Origin: DASVDK01 sp036562265 [NCBI: Thermodesulfobacteriota bacterium]
Lineage (GTDB): Bacteria; DASVDK01
Reading direction: 5' to 3'
DNA length: 13,062 nt
NCBI GenBank assembly: GCA_036562265.1
Contig: DATCKS010000143.1
Location: 1-13,062 of the forward strand
The notes beneath the pieces are model-generated. The model had not been told where the DNA came from. It was given only the letters and a program-made list of their open reading frames with translations, and did not search any database. Made by a program: the position numbers and the translations under genes. This document shows positions 1-5,403 of this stretch, in pieces. The stretch's first letter is position 1, and each line of letters begins with the position of its first letter.

Positions 1-416
1 CGGTAGAGGTGGTCGAAGTCCTCGAGCAGCCCGAAGTCGAACGCCTCCTTGACGTACGGGTCGGGCTCCATCCGCGCGAGGTACGCGGTCAGCTCGATCG
101 CCACCTGATCGTACGCGATCGTCGTCTCGAGGACGCTCTGATCGGCCGGGTTCAGCCAGTTGACCGTGACCTGCTGCTGGTGCTCGGCGCGGCGCACGGC
201 GGTGGCCCATCCGCTGAGGTCGCGGTCGGTCGAGTGGCGCGCGAACGCGTGCAGGAAGCCGGTCGCCTCGTTCTCGATGCCGTTCATGAGGATGACGCGG
301 CAGCGGGTGAAGGCGTCGACCTCCTGCTTGCGGTAGGGGTGATGGACCATCTGCGTCCAGGTGCGGAACTGCCTTTCGAGGGGGGTGCCCTTCTCCTTGA
401 AGGGGTTCATGGCCAT
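1..416 (-). CDS. Hypothetical helical protein, possibly ferritin-like (C-terminus cut by window edge)
   Basis: The first 138 residues of a leftward gene are visible and the frame is open to the window edge. The ATG at 416 has AAGGAG 7 bases upstream; a second in-frame ATG lies two codons later, so the start could be either. The protein is soluble-looking, helix-rich and has no signal peptide. It has many acidic and aromatic residues, including NGIENEA (residues 45-51), RAEHQQQ (76-82) and DFGLLEDFDHLY (127-138). The overall look resembles ferritin-like four-helix proteins of unknown function, but a clear pair of ExxH iron-binding motifs is not visible in this part, so no activity is assigned. 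It lies 151 bases after the OsmC gene on the same strand and may be the last gene of that operon or have its own promoter. I am sure it is a gene; the family call is weak. Confidence 0.7.
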   Translation of the reverse strand, partial: MAMNPFKEKGTPLERQFRTWTQMVHHPYRKQEVDAFTRCRVILMNGIENEATGFLHAFARHSTDRDLSGWATAVRRAEHQQQVTVNWLNPADQSVLETTIAYDQVAIELTAYLARMEPDPYVKEAFDFGLLEDFDHLY

Positions 417-533
417 AGGCCGTCTCCTTCTCGTGCCCGGCGTTCGCGAACGCGAGGCGGTACGCGACGGATGCGGCCTTGCGGGCTGCAGCGAGCGTGC
501 CCTGTGGGCGGAAGCGGTGGGAGGCGGGGATCC

Positions 534-559
534 GGCCGGCGCTCGGGACGGCGCCGGCC
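534..559 (-). terminator. Perfect 9-bp hairpin just after the OsmC gene
   Basis: The arms GGCCGGCGC (534-542) and GCGCCGGCC (551-559) are exact inverted repeats around an 8-base loop. On the minus strand the hairpin begins 8 bases after the OsmC stop codon. No T-run follows, so it is not a canonical intrinsic terminator. It may be a processing or mRNA-stabilising structure that separates OsmC from the downstream gene, or a U-less terminator as is common in GC-rich genomes. Confidence 0.45.
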
Positions 560-567
560 TTCGTCGA

Positions 568-1083
568 CTACCGATTCCCGGCGCGGACCTCGAGGCCGAG
601 CTTCGGGGGACGTGCGAGCGTCTGGAAGACGACGCAGTACCGTTCGGTGAGCCTCGTGAGCGTGTCGATCCGATCCTGCGGCTCGTCGGTGTCGAGGTCG
701 AACCGCAGGCGGATCTCCCGAAAGCCGACCGGCGCCTCCTTCGAGACGCCGAGCGTGCCGCGGAAGTCGAGGTCCCCCTCGGCCGAGACCGTGCCGCCGC
801 GCAGGTGCATGCCGAGCGCCGTCGCCACCGCCTTGAGCGTCACGCCGGCGCAGGCCACGAGCGCCTCGAGCAGCATGTCGCCCGAGCAGGCCTGCAGGCC
901 GCTGCCCCCGGTGGCGGGGTGAAGGCCCGCCTCGACGAGGGCCCGGCCCGTGTCCACCTTGCAGGCGATCCCCTCGCCGTCGAGGGTGCCCTTCGCGCGC
1001 AGCGTGATCATCGCCGCCGCGGGGTCGGCCTTGTAGCGCTCCTTGAGGGGCGCCTGCAGCGCCCGCAACTCGTCGGCGTTCAT
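568..1083 (-). CDS. OsmC-family thiol peroxidase
   Basis: The product is a 171-residue cytosolic protein of the OsmC/Ohr superfamily, which reduces organic hydroperoxides with a pair of cysteines. Both are visible: Cys78 in LLEALVACAGVT, the helix that carries the peroxidatic cysteine, and Cys150 in ERYCVVFQTL, the usual resolving position. Length is slightly above the usual 140-150 because of an N-terminal extension of about 25 residues. Cys41 and Cys66 are additional. The start ATG at 1083 has AGGAG 8 bases upstream and lies 10 bases after the stop of the transporter ATPase, so the gene is almost certainly co-transcribed with the importer. The family is not always a peroxidase and some members have no proven substrate. 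Placement in a sulfur-compound import operon suggests a role in handling reactive thiols or peroxides formed from the imported compound, but that is inference. Confidence 0.9.
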   Translation of the reverse strand: MNADELRALQAPLKERYKADPAAAMITLRAKGTLDGEGIACKVDTGRALVEAGLHPATGGSGLQACSGDMLLEALVACAGVTLKAVATALGMHLRGGTVSAEGDLDFRGTLGVSKEAPVGFREIRLRFDLDTDEPQDRIDTLTRLTERYCVVFQTLARPPKLGLEVRAGNR

Positions 1084-1093
1084 CGTGGTCTCC

Positions 1094-1873
1094 TCATGCG
1101 CCGAGGCCCGTCGCCCCGACGGGGAAGGGCTCGTCGCCTTCGGGTCGCATCGTCCGGTTCAGCTCGATCAGGAGGCGGCGCTTCCACTCGTGGAAGTCGC
1201 GCTGGGCCCGGTCGCGGGGCCGGGCGAGCGGCGGCTCGACGATCGTCCGCACCCGGCCGGGGTCGGGCTGCATCACGACGATCCGGTCGCCCAGCATGAG
1301 CGCCTCCTCGATGTCGTGCGTCACGAGCAGCATCGTCGGCCCGTCGTAGGCCCACAGCTCGAGCAGGTGCTCCTGGAGGTCGTAGCGGGTGAGCGCGTCG
1401 AGGGCGCTGAAGGGCTCGTCGAGCAGGAGCACCTCGGGCCTCCCCACCAGGGCCCGCGCCAGGGCGACGCGTTGCGCCTGCCCCCCCGACAGCTCGCGCG
1501 GCCAGTGCCGCGCGTAGCCCGCAAGACCGACGCGCGCGAGCGCCTCCGAGACCCGCGTCCGGCGCTCGGCCGCCGGCAGGTGGCGGATGCCGAAGGCGAC
1601 GTTCTGCTCGATCGTGAGCCACGGCATGAGCCGCGGCTCCTGGAAGACGACGCCGATCTCGGGGCGGGGTTCGGTGACGGGGGTGCCGTTCAGCTCCACG
1701 CGGCCGGCCGTCGGGGTGTCGAGGCCCGCGATGAGCCGCAGGAGGGTGCTCTTGCCGCAGCCCGAGCCGCCGACGATGCAGACGATCTCGTGCGGCTTGA
1801 CCGTGAGGTCGAAGCCCTCGAGGGCGAGCCGCCCGTTGGGGTACCGTCTGGCGAGCTGCGAGAGCACGAGCAC
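1094..1873 (-). CDS. ssuB: ABC transporter ATPase, sulfonate/taurine/nitrate type (SsuB-like)
   Basis: This 259-residue cytoplasmic nucleotide-binding subunit hydrolyses ATP to drive import. All motifs are present in order: Walker A GGSGCGKST (35-43), Q-loop Gln78 in VVFQEPRLMPW, signature LSGGQ (128-132), Walker B VLLLDEP with Asp152 and Glu153, D-loop SALD, and His186 in LLVTHDIEEAL. The EPRLMPW Q-loop and the IEEAL after the H-loop are typical of the SsuB/TauB/NrtD group. The start is a GTG at 1873 with AGGAGG 7 bases upstream, and part of that site overlaps the permease stop codon; the frame is open further upstream but that stretch overlaps the permease gene. Substrate specificity cannot be read from an ATPase, so the symbol rests on its partners. 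Confidence 0.9.
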   Translation of the reverse strand: MLVLSQLARRYPNGRLALEGFDLTVKPHEIVCIVGGSGCGKSTLLRLIAGLDTPTAGRVELNGTPVTEPRPEIGVVFQEPRLMPWLTIEQNVAFGIRHLPAAERRTRVSEALARVGLAGYARHWPRELSGGQAQRVALARALVGRPEVLLLDEPFSALDALTRYDLQEHLLELWAYDGPTMLLVTHDIEEALMLGDRIVVMQPDPGRVRTIVEPPLARPRDRAQRDFHEWKRRLLIELNRTMRPEGDEPFPVGATGLGA

Positions 1874-1884
1874 GGGCGCGCCTC

Positions 1885-2712
1885 CTACTCGGCCGGTCTG
1901 AAGGCGTCCTGCCAGCGCAGGAAGCGGCTCGAGACCGAGGCGAGGAGCTGGTCGGTGAGCTTCCCCAGAAGGGCGAAGGCCACGATGGCGGCGAGGATGG
2001 TGGCCGGCCGCCCGGTCATCTGCCCGTCGACGAGGAGGAAGCCGAGTCCCGCCTCCGCCCCCATGAACTCCGCCGCCACGACGAACATCCACCCGAGGCC
2101 GAGGCCGGCGCGCAGCGCGATCAGGTAGGTCGGCAGCGCCGCCGGCAGGAGCACGCGCGCGATCATCTCCCGGTGCGAGAAGCGGAAGACGCGCGCCACC
2201 TCGACGAGCTTGCGGTCCACGCCCATGATGGCGCCGGAGAGCGCGAGGTAGATCGGAAAGAAGACGCCGACGGCGATGAGGGTCACCTTCGACGTCTCGA
2301 AGATGCCGAACCAGAGGATGAAGAGCGGCACCCAGGCGATCGAGGGAATGCTGCGCAGCGCCTGCAGCGTGGGGTCGAGGAGCCGGCGCGCGAGCGGAAA
2401 GTAGCCGGTGAGGGCGCCGAGGACGGTGGCCGCGAGCACGCCGAAGACGAAGCCGGCCGCGACCCGCCAGAGGGTGGCCAGGACGTGATCGCGAAGCTCG
2501 CCCGTCCTGGCGAGGTCCCAGAGCGCGCCGGCGACCGTCAACGGGGTCGGCAGGAGGCGGCCGTCGGCGAGCCCCGCGGCGACCGCCGCCTCCCATCCGG
2601 CCGCGAGGCCGACCGGCACGATGAGACCGAGGAGCCACCGGCCGCGCGGCCGGCCGGCGGTCACCTGGGCGCCGGGCTCCGCGAGCGCGCCGCGGGTCGC
2701 CTCGGCCTTCAC
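1885..2712 (-). CDS. ssuC: ABC transporter permease, sulfonate type (SsuC-like)
   Basis: The product is a 275-residue inner-membrane permease with about six hydrophobic helices and a polar N-terminal tail of roughly 25 residues. It matches the SsuC/TauC family. LRSIPSIAWVPLFILWFG (119-136) is the conserved cytoplasmic stretch, and AAEFMGAEAGLGFLL (213-227) is the EAA loop that docks onto the ATPase. The start is a GTG at 2712 that overlaps the substrate-binding protein stop by four bases (GTGA), which implies translational coupling. The ATPase start lies 11 bases past its stop. Two copies would form the channel. Ssu and Tau permeases cannot be told apart with confidence from the sequence alone. 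Confidence 0.9.
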   Translation of the reverse strand: MKAEATRGALAEPGAQVTAGRPRGRWLLGLIVPVGLAAGWEAAVAAGLADGRLLPTPLTVAGALWDLARTGELRDHVLATLWRVAAGFVFGVLAATVLGALTGYFPLARRLLDPTLQALRSIPSIAWVPLFILWFGIFETSKVTLIAVGVFFPIYLALSGAIMGVDRKLVEVARVFRFSHREMIARVLLPAALPTYLIALRAGLGLGWMFVVAAEFMGAEAGLGFLLVDGQMTGRPATILAAIVAFALLGKLTDQLLASVSSRFLRWQDAFRPAE

Positions 2713-3689
2713 CGCACCCCCAGCTTCCGCACGAACGACGGGTCGATCAGGTCCTCCACGGCCCTGGCGACGTCGACGTGCGCGGGGATCACGCCGGCCT
2801 TCTGGAGCGCGAGGCCGGCCTCCTCGATCGTCTTGCGCTGGCGATCGCCGATGGCGGCGGTCGAGAGGTCCGTCCGCTCGAGCTGTCGCGCCGCCACGGC
2901 GTCGGACTGCCTGGTCTGCGCGGCCAGGAGCCGGCGCAGGTCGTCCGGGTGCTCGCGGGCCCACGCGCGAGCCCGCTCGTAGGCCCGGATCACCGTCAGG
3001 ACCAGGTCCGGGTGCTCGGCGGCGAACGCCTCCCGCGTGTTGAGCACGCCCCACGTGTTGAGGTCGGCGTTGCGGTAGAAGAGCCGCGCGCCGCTCTCGA
3101 GTTCCGACTGGGCCATCATCGGGTCGAGGCCGGCCCACGCGTCCACGTCCCCCTTCTCGAGGGCGAGCCGGCCGTCCTGGTGCTGGAGCAGGACGACCTT
3201 CACGTCCCGCTCCGAGAGCCCGTGGTCGGCGAGCGCCCGCATGAGGAAGATGTGGGGGTCGGTGCCCCGCGTGGCGGCGATCCGCTTCCCCTTGAGATCG
3301 GCCACCGTCCGGATCGGCGAGTCCTTGCGCGTGACGAGCGCCGTCCACTCCGGCCTCGAGTAGACGTAGATCGACTTGACCGGCTGGCCGTTGATCCGGG
3401 CGAGGAGCGCCGCCGCGCCGGCCGTGGAGCCGAAGTCGAGGCTGCGCGCGTTGAGGAACTCGAGGGCCTTGTTCGAGCCGAGCGAGAGGACCCAGCGGAC
3501 CTTGATCCCCTCCTTCGCGAGCATCTCCTCGAGCCAGCCCTTCTCCTTGAGGACGAGGCTCGTCGGGCTGTAGTAGGCGTAGTCGACGCGGATCTCGGAC
3601 GGCCTGTCCGCCCAGGCGGCGGACGCCGGGCCGATCGCGGCCGCGGCGGCGAGCGCGATCAGGACCCCTCTGCGCGTGGCGTGTGTCAT
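2709..3689 (-). CDS. ssuA: Periplasmic substrate-binding protein, aliphatic sulfonate type (SsuA-like)
   Basis: This 326-residue binding protein starts with an export signal. TRRGVLIAL (5-13) is twin-arginine-like, followed by an alanine-rich core and probable cleavage near AWA-D (residue 27). The mature part fits the SsuA/TauA/NMT1 fold: LDFGSTAGAAALLARINGQP lines the pocket, DSPIRTVADLKGKRIAATRG is the hinge strand typical of SsuA, and GDVDAWAGLDPMM is the second-lobe motif. These match the spacing I know from E. coli SsuA. The likely ligand is an organosulfonate, but taurine or another small anion remains possible. No SsuD-type monooxygenase is in the window, so desulfonation would be encoded elsewhere. 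It is the first large gene of the operon, behind a 5-prime leader of about 280 bases with a promoter, a Cys/Met-rich small ORF and two hairpins. Confidence 0.88.
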   Translation of the reverse strand: MTHATRRGVLIALAAAAAIGPASAAWADRPSEIRVDYAYYSPTSLVLKEKGWLEEMLAKEGIKVRWVLSLGSNKALEFLNARSLDFGSTAGAAALLARINGQPVKSIYVYSRPEWTALVTRKDSPIRTVADLKGKRIAATRGTDPHIFLMRALADHGLSERDVKVVLLQHQDGRLALEKGDVDAWAGLDPMMAQSELESGARLFYRNADLNTWGVLNTREAFAAEHPDLVLTVIRAYERARAWAREHPDDLRRLLAAQTRQSDAVAARQLERTDLSTAAIGDRQRKTIEEAGLALQKAGVIPAHVDVARAVEDLIDPSFVRKLGVR

Positions 3690-3732
3690 CGGTCTCTCGT
3701 CTCCAGTCGTGGGCCGGGCCCGGGTGAAACGG

Positions 3733-3773
3733 CGACGCCCCCGGTGGCCTCGCGCGGAGGTCCGGGGGCGTCG
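3733..3773 (-). promoter_or_regulatory. Strong hairpin in the 5-prime leader of the sulfonate importer (attenuator candidate)
   Basis: The 12-base arms CGACGCCCCCGG (3733-3744) and CCGGGGGCGTCG (3762-3773) are exact inverted repeats. Inside the loop, CCTC (3748-3751) can pair with GAGG (3757-3760) to extend the stem. The structure lies 43 bases upstream of the binding-protein start and 78 bases past the stop of the small leader ORF. On the minus strand only TTT follows a few bases later, so it would be a weak intrinsic terminator. It could instead be a Rho-linked pause or a stem that affects translation of the first gene. Confidence 0.6.
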
Positions 3774-3802
3774 TGACGAGAACCGCTCTCGAAGACTGCC
3801 GG

Positions 3803-3835
3803 ACGGCCGCGCGCGGCGACGCGCGGGCGGGCCGT
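3803..3835 (-). promoter_or_regulatory. Second hairpin in the importer leader
   Basis: Outer arms ACGGCC (3803-3808) and GGCCGT (3830-3835) and inner arms GCGCG (3811-3815) and CGCGC (3820-3824) form a bulged stem with a four-base loop. On the minus strand it begins 16 bases after the stop codon of the small Cys/Met-rich ORF, inside or near the footprint of a ribosome terminating there. That is the position expected of a structure whose folding depends on leader translation. Confidence 0.45.
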
Positions 3836-3851
3836 GCGGTTCGTGGCCCTG

Positions 3852-3950
3852 TTACGCCACCTCGCCGCAGGCCGGCCCGCGCATGGGCATGCAACACGTG
3901 CACATCGGGCGGCACGCAGTGCGGCGGTTCCGGGCGGGGGTGGCAGGCAT
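3852..3950 (-). CDS. Putative Cys/Met-rich leader peptide upstream of the sulfonate importer
   Basis: This is a 32-codon ORF starting at the ATG at 3950, with AGGAG (3963-3967) 12 bases upstream, and ending in TAA. It lies just downstream of a good sigma70 promoter. Five cysteines (13, 17, 19, 20, 28) and four methionines including the start make 9 of 32 residues sulfur amino acids. The densest run is CRPMCTCCMPM at 13-23. There is no signal peptide or hydrophobic segment. Short Cys-rich leader ORFs that sense cysteine are known upstream of sulfur genes in mycobacteria, and actinobacteria carry short leader peptides near sulfur genes; I do not recognise this sequence as a member of either. 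The frame also opens at ATGs at 3980 and 3977, giving 42 codons, but those overlap the -10 box. The alternative is a chance ORF, or a small metal-binding peptide. Expression is unproven. Confidence 0.5.
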   Translation of the reverse strand: MPATPARNRRTACRPMCTCCMPMRGPACGEVA

Positions 3951-3975
3951 GGGCAGCTTCGACTCCTGGCGGCCC

Positions 3976-4004
3976 ATCATGGCGGGCGGCCGCTCCCCTG
4001 TCAA
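3976..4004 (-). promoter_or_regulatory. Sigma70-type promoter of the leader and sulfonate importer operon
   Basis: A perfect -35 box TTGACA (4004-3999 on the minus strand) is followed by exactly 17 bases and CATGAT (3981-3976), which matches TATAAT at four of six positions. The predicted transcription start is near 3969, about 280 bases before the binding-protein start. It places the AGGAG and ATG of the small ORF inside the transcript. In a GC-rich background an exact TTGACA with ideal spacing is notable. Confidence 0.6.
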
Positions 4005-4098
4005 GACGCCGGGCGGGCCCTCCAAGCCTCTTGGCGCCGGGGCGGCCGCCTGTTAGGCTGACCGCGCTGGCCAACTACGCGACGACAGGGAGGCGATC

Positions 4099-4260
4099 AT
4101 GGCGGGACTCTTCGGCTTCTGGAACTGGCAGACGCGTCAGCCGGGCGCCGGCGAGCGGACGATCGCGGCCTGGGTGATCCTCCTGGCCGCCCTCGCGTCC
4201 ACGGCGGCCCTCATCCTCGGGGTCGCCGGCCTGATGTTCACGCTGTTCCCCGCTCACTGA
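4099..4260 (+). CDS. Small single-pass membrane protein (53 aa), unknown function
   Basis: The ATG at 4099 is preceded by AGGGAGG with 5 bases of spacing, a near-ideal ribosome site, which is the main support for this short gene. The product has a polar, Trp-rich N-terminus (MAGLFGFWNWQTRQ) and one hydrophobic helix at about residues 21-47, ending FPAH. I do not recognise a family. It is divergent from the importer operon across a shared regulatory region and convergent with srkA, whose stop lies 17 bases beyond its own. A weak promoter (TTGGCG at 4031, 17 bases, TAGGCT) could serve it. It may be an unrelated small membrane component or a regulator of a membrane complex; no function is claimed. 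Confidence 0.65.
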   Translation: MAGLFGFWNWQTRQPGAGERTIAAWVILLAALASTAALILGVAGLMFTLFPAH

Positions 4261-4279
4261 GCGCCGCGGGGGAGGCGCT
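4260..4279. terminator. Short inverted repeat between convergent genes
   Basis: AGCGCC (4260-4265) and GGCGCT (4274-4279) pair across an 8-base loop, precisely between the stop codons of the 53-residue membrane protein and srkA. The position fits a shared bidirectional terminator. The stem is only six pairs and there is no T-run, so this is tentative. Confidence 0.3.
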
Positions 4280-5267
4280 ACCTCGGCGTGAGCGGCGGCT
4301 CGTCCATGAGGCCCACCTGCTCGCGCAGCTCGCCGATCCGGTCCCGCCAGTAGCGGTGGGTGTTGAACCAGGGGAAGGCCGCGGGGAAGGCGGGGTCGTC
4401 CCACCGTCGGGCGAGCCAGGCCGAGTAGTGGATCATGCGCAGGGTCCTGAGCGCCTCGACGAGGTGCAGCTCGCGCGCATCGAACTCGAAGAAGGCCCTG
4501 TAGCCGGCGAGCACGTGGCCGAGCTGCCGCTCCATGGCGGCGCGGTCGCCCGAGAGCAGCATCCAGAGGTCCTGCACCGCCGGCCCGGTCCGCGCGTCGT
4601 CGAAGTCCACGAAGTGGGGGCCGTCGTCGGTCCAGAGGACGTTGCCCGCGTGGCAGTCGCCGTGTAGCCGGATCTGCCGCACGTCGCCGGCGCGGTCGTA
4701 GGCGCGCCGGACGCCGTCGAGGGCCCGGCCGACGACGTCCGTCCAGGTGTCGACGAGGTCCGGCGGGATGAAGCCGTGCGCGAGCAGGTAGTCGCGCGGC
4801 TCCTCGCCGAAGCTGGCCAGGTCGAGCACGGGCCGGTGCCGGAACGGCTCCCGTGCGCCGACCGCGTGGATCCGCGCGACGAAGCGCCCCATCCACTCGA
4901 GCGTCTTCGGGTCCTCGAGTTCGGGCGCCCGGCCGCCCCGCTTCGGGAACACGGCGAAGCGGAACCCGTGCGCCTCGTGCAGCGTCCGGCCGTCGATCGC
5001 GAGGGCCGTGACGACCGGCAACTCGTGATCGGCCAGCTCCCGCGTGAAGGCGTGCTCCTCGAGGATCGCCGCGTCGCTCCAGCGCCCCGGCCGGTAGAAC
5101 TTGGCGACGACGGGGGGCCCCTCCTCCATCCACACCTGGTACACGCGGTTCTCGTAGCTGTTGAGCGCGAGCAGGCGCCCGTCACCGCGAAGCCCGACGG
5201 CGTCGAGGGCGTCCAGCACCGTATCGGGCGTGAGACCGGCGTAGGGGTGCGGCGCGGCCGATTCCAT
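4278..5267 (-). CDS. srkA: Stress response kinase A (YihE/RdoA family Ser/Thr protein kinase)
   Basis: The product is a 329-residue cytosolic protein kinase of the choline-kinase-like fold. It matches E. coli SrkA, which is about the same length and counters oxidative and envelope stress linked to Cpx. Visible landmarks are LNSYENRVYQV (35-45), the ATP-binding lysine Lys56 in VVAKFYRPGRW, LEEHAF (69-74), the catalytic loop LHGDCHAGNVLW with Asp204 and Asn209, and the metal-binding DFDDARTGPAVQDLWMLL starting at Asp221. The C-terminal AWLARRWDDPAFPAAFPW block is also family-typical. The chosen ATG at 5267 gives the family length; an ATG at 5276 adds three residues. The frame stays open far upstream but crosses the promoter region, so the longer form is rejected. 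The gene is monocistronic, convergent with the 53-residue gene and divergent from the PAS/kinase operon. Confidence 0.93.
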   Translation of the reverse strand: MESAAPHPYAGLTPDTVLDALDAVGLRGDGRLLALNSYENRVYQVWMEEGPPVVAKFYRPGRWSDAAILEEHAFTRELADHELPVVTALAIDGRTLHEAHGFRFAVFPKRGGRAPELEDPKTLEWMGRFVARIHAVGAREPFRHRPVLDLASFGEEPRDYLLAHGFIPPDLVDTWTDVVGRALDGVRRAYDRAGDVRQIRLHGDCHAGNVLWTDDGPHFVDFDDARTGPAVQDLWMLLSGDRAAMERQLGHVLAGYRAFFEFDARELHLVEALRTLRMIHYSAWLARRWDDPAFPAAFPWFNTHRYWRDRIGELREQVGLMDEPPLTPR

Positions 5268-5274
5268 ACCGAAC

Positions 5275-5280
5275 ATTGTA
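5275..5280 (-). promoter_or_regulatory. -10 box of srkA close to its start codon
   Basis: TACAAT on the minus strand (5280-5275) matches TATAAT at five of six positions. No good -35 box is seen at 16-18 bases. Transcription would start near 5268, next to the ATG at 5267, so the srkA message would be leaderless or almost so. No Shine-Dalgarno sequence is visible before either candidate start, which fits. Confidence 0.45.
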
Positions 5281-5342
5281 CGCGCTCGGCGCCGTTCGGC
5301 TCGTGCGAACCCTTGCGGCCTCCGCGACGAAGCCCCTGCCTG

Positions 5343-5372
5343 TTGCCTTCGCCGCAACCGGATGGCTATAAG
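5343..5372 (+). promoter_or_regulatory. Promoter of the PAS/kinase operon
   Basis: TTGCCT (5343-5348) and TATAAG (5367-5372) are separated by 18 bases; the -10 box matches at five of six positions and the -35 at four of six. The start of transcription would be near 5379, some 25 bases before the PAS gene, whose ribosome site GGAGGAG lies at 5392-5398. Confidence 0.5.
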
Positions 5373-5403
5373 ACGCCGGTCCCCGTCGACCGGAGGAGAC
5401 CGG

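Noticed and set aside
1094-2638. Longer form of the transporter ATPase with an N-terminal extension
   Set aside because: The extra residues are the permease gene read in another frame; the GTG at 1873 has AGGAGG and gives the family length.
3733-3773. Known SAM-type riboswitch in the importer leader
   Set aside because: I could not match any riboswitch core by eye; only simple hairpins are visible, so no riboswitch is claimed.
3951-3980. ATG codons at 3980 and 3977 as starts of the Cys-rich small ORF
   Set aside because: They fall inside the predicted -10 box and so upstream of the expected transcript start; the ATG at 3950 has an AGGAG.
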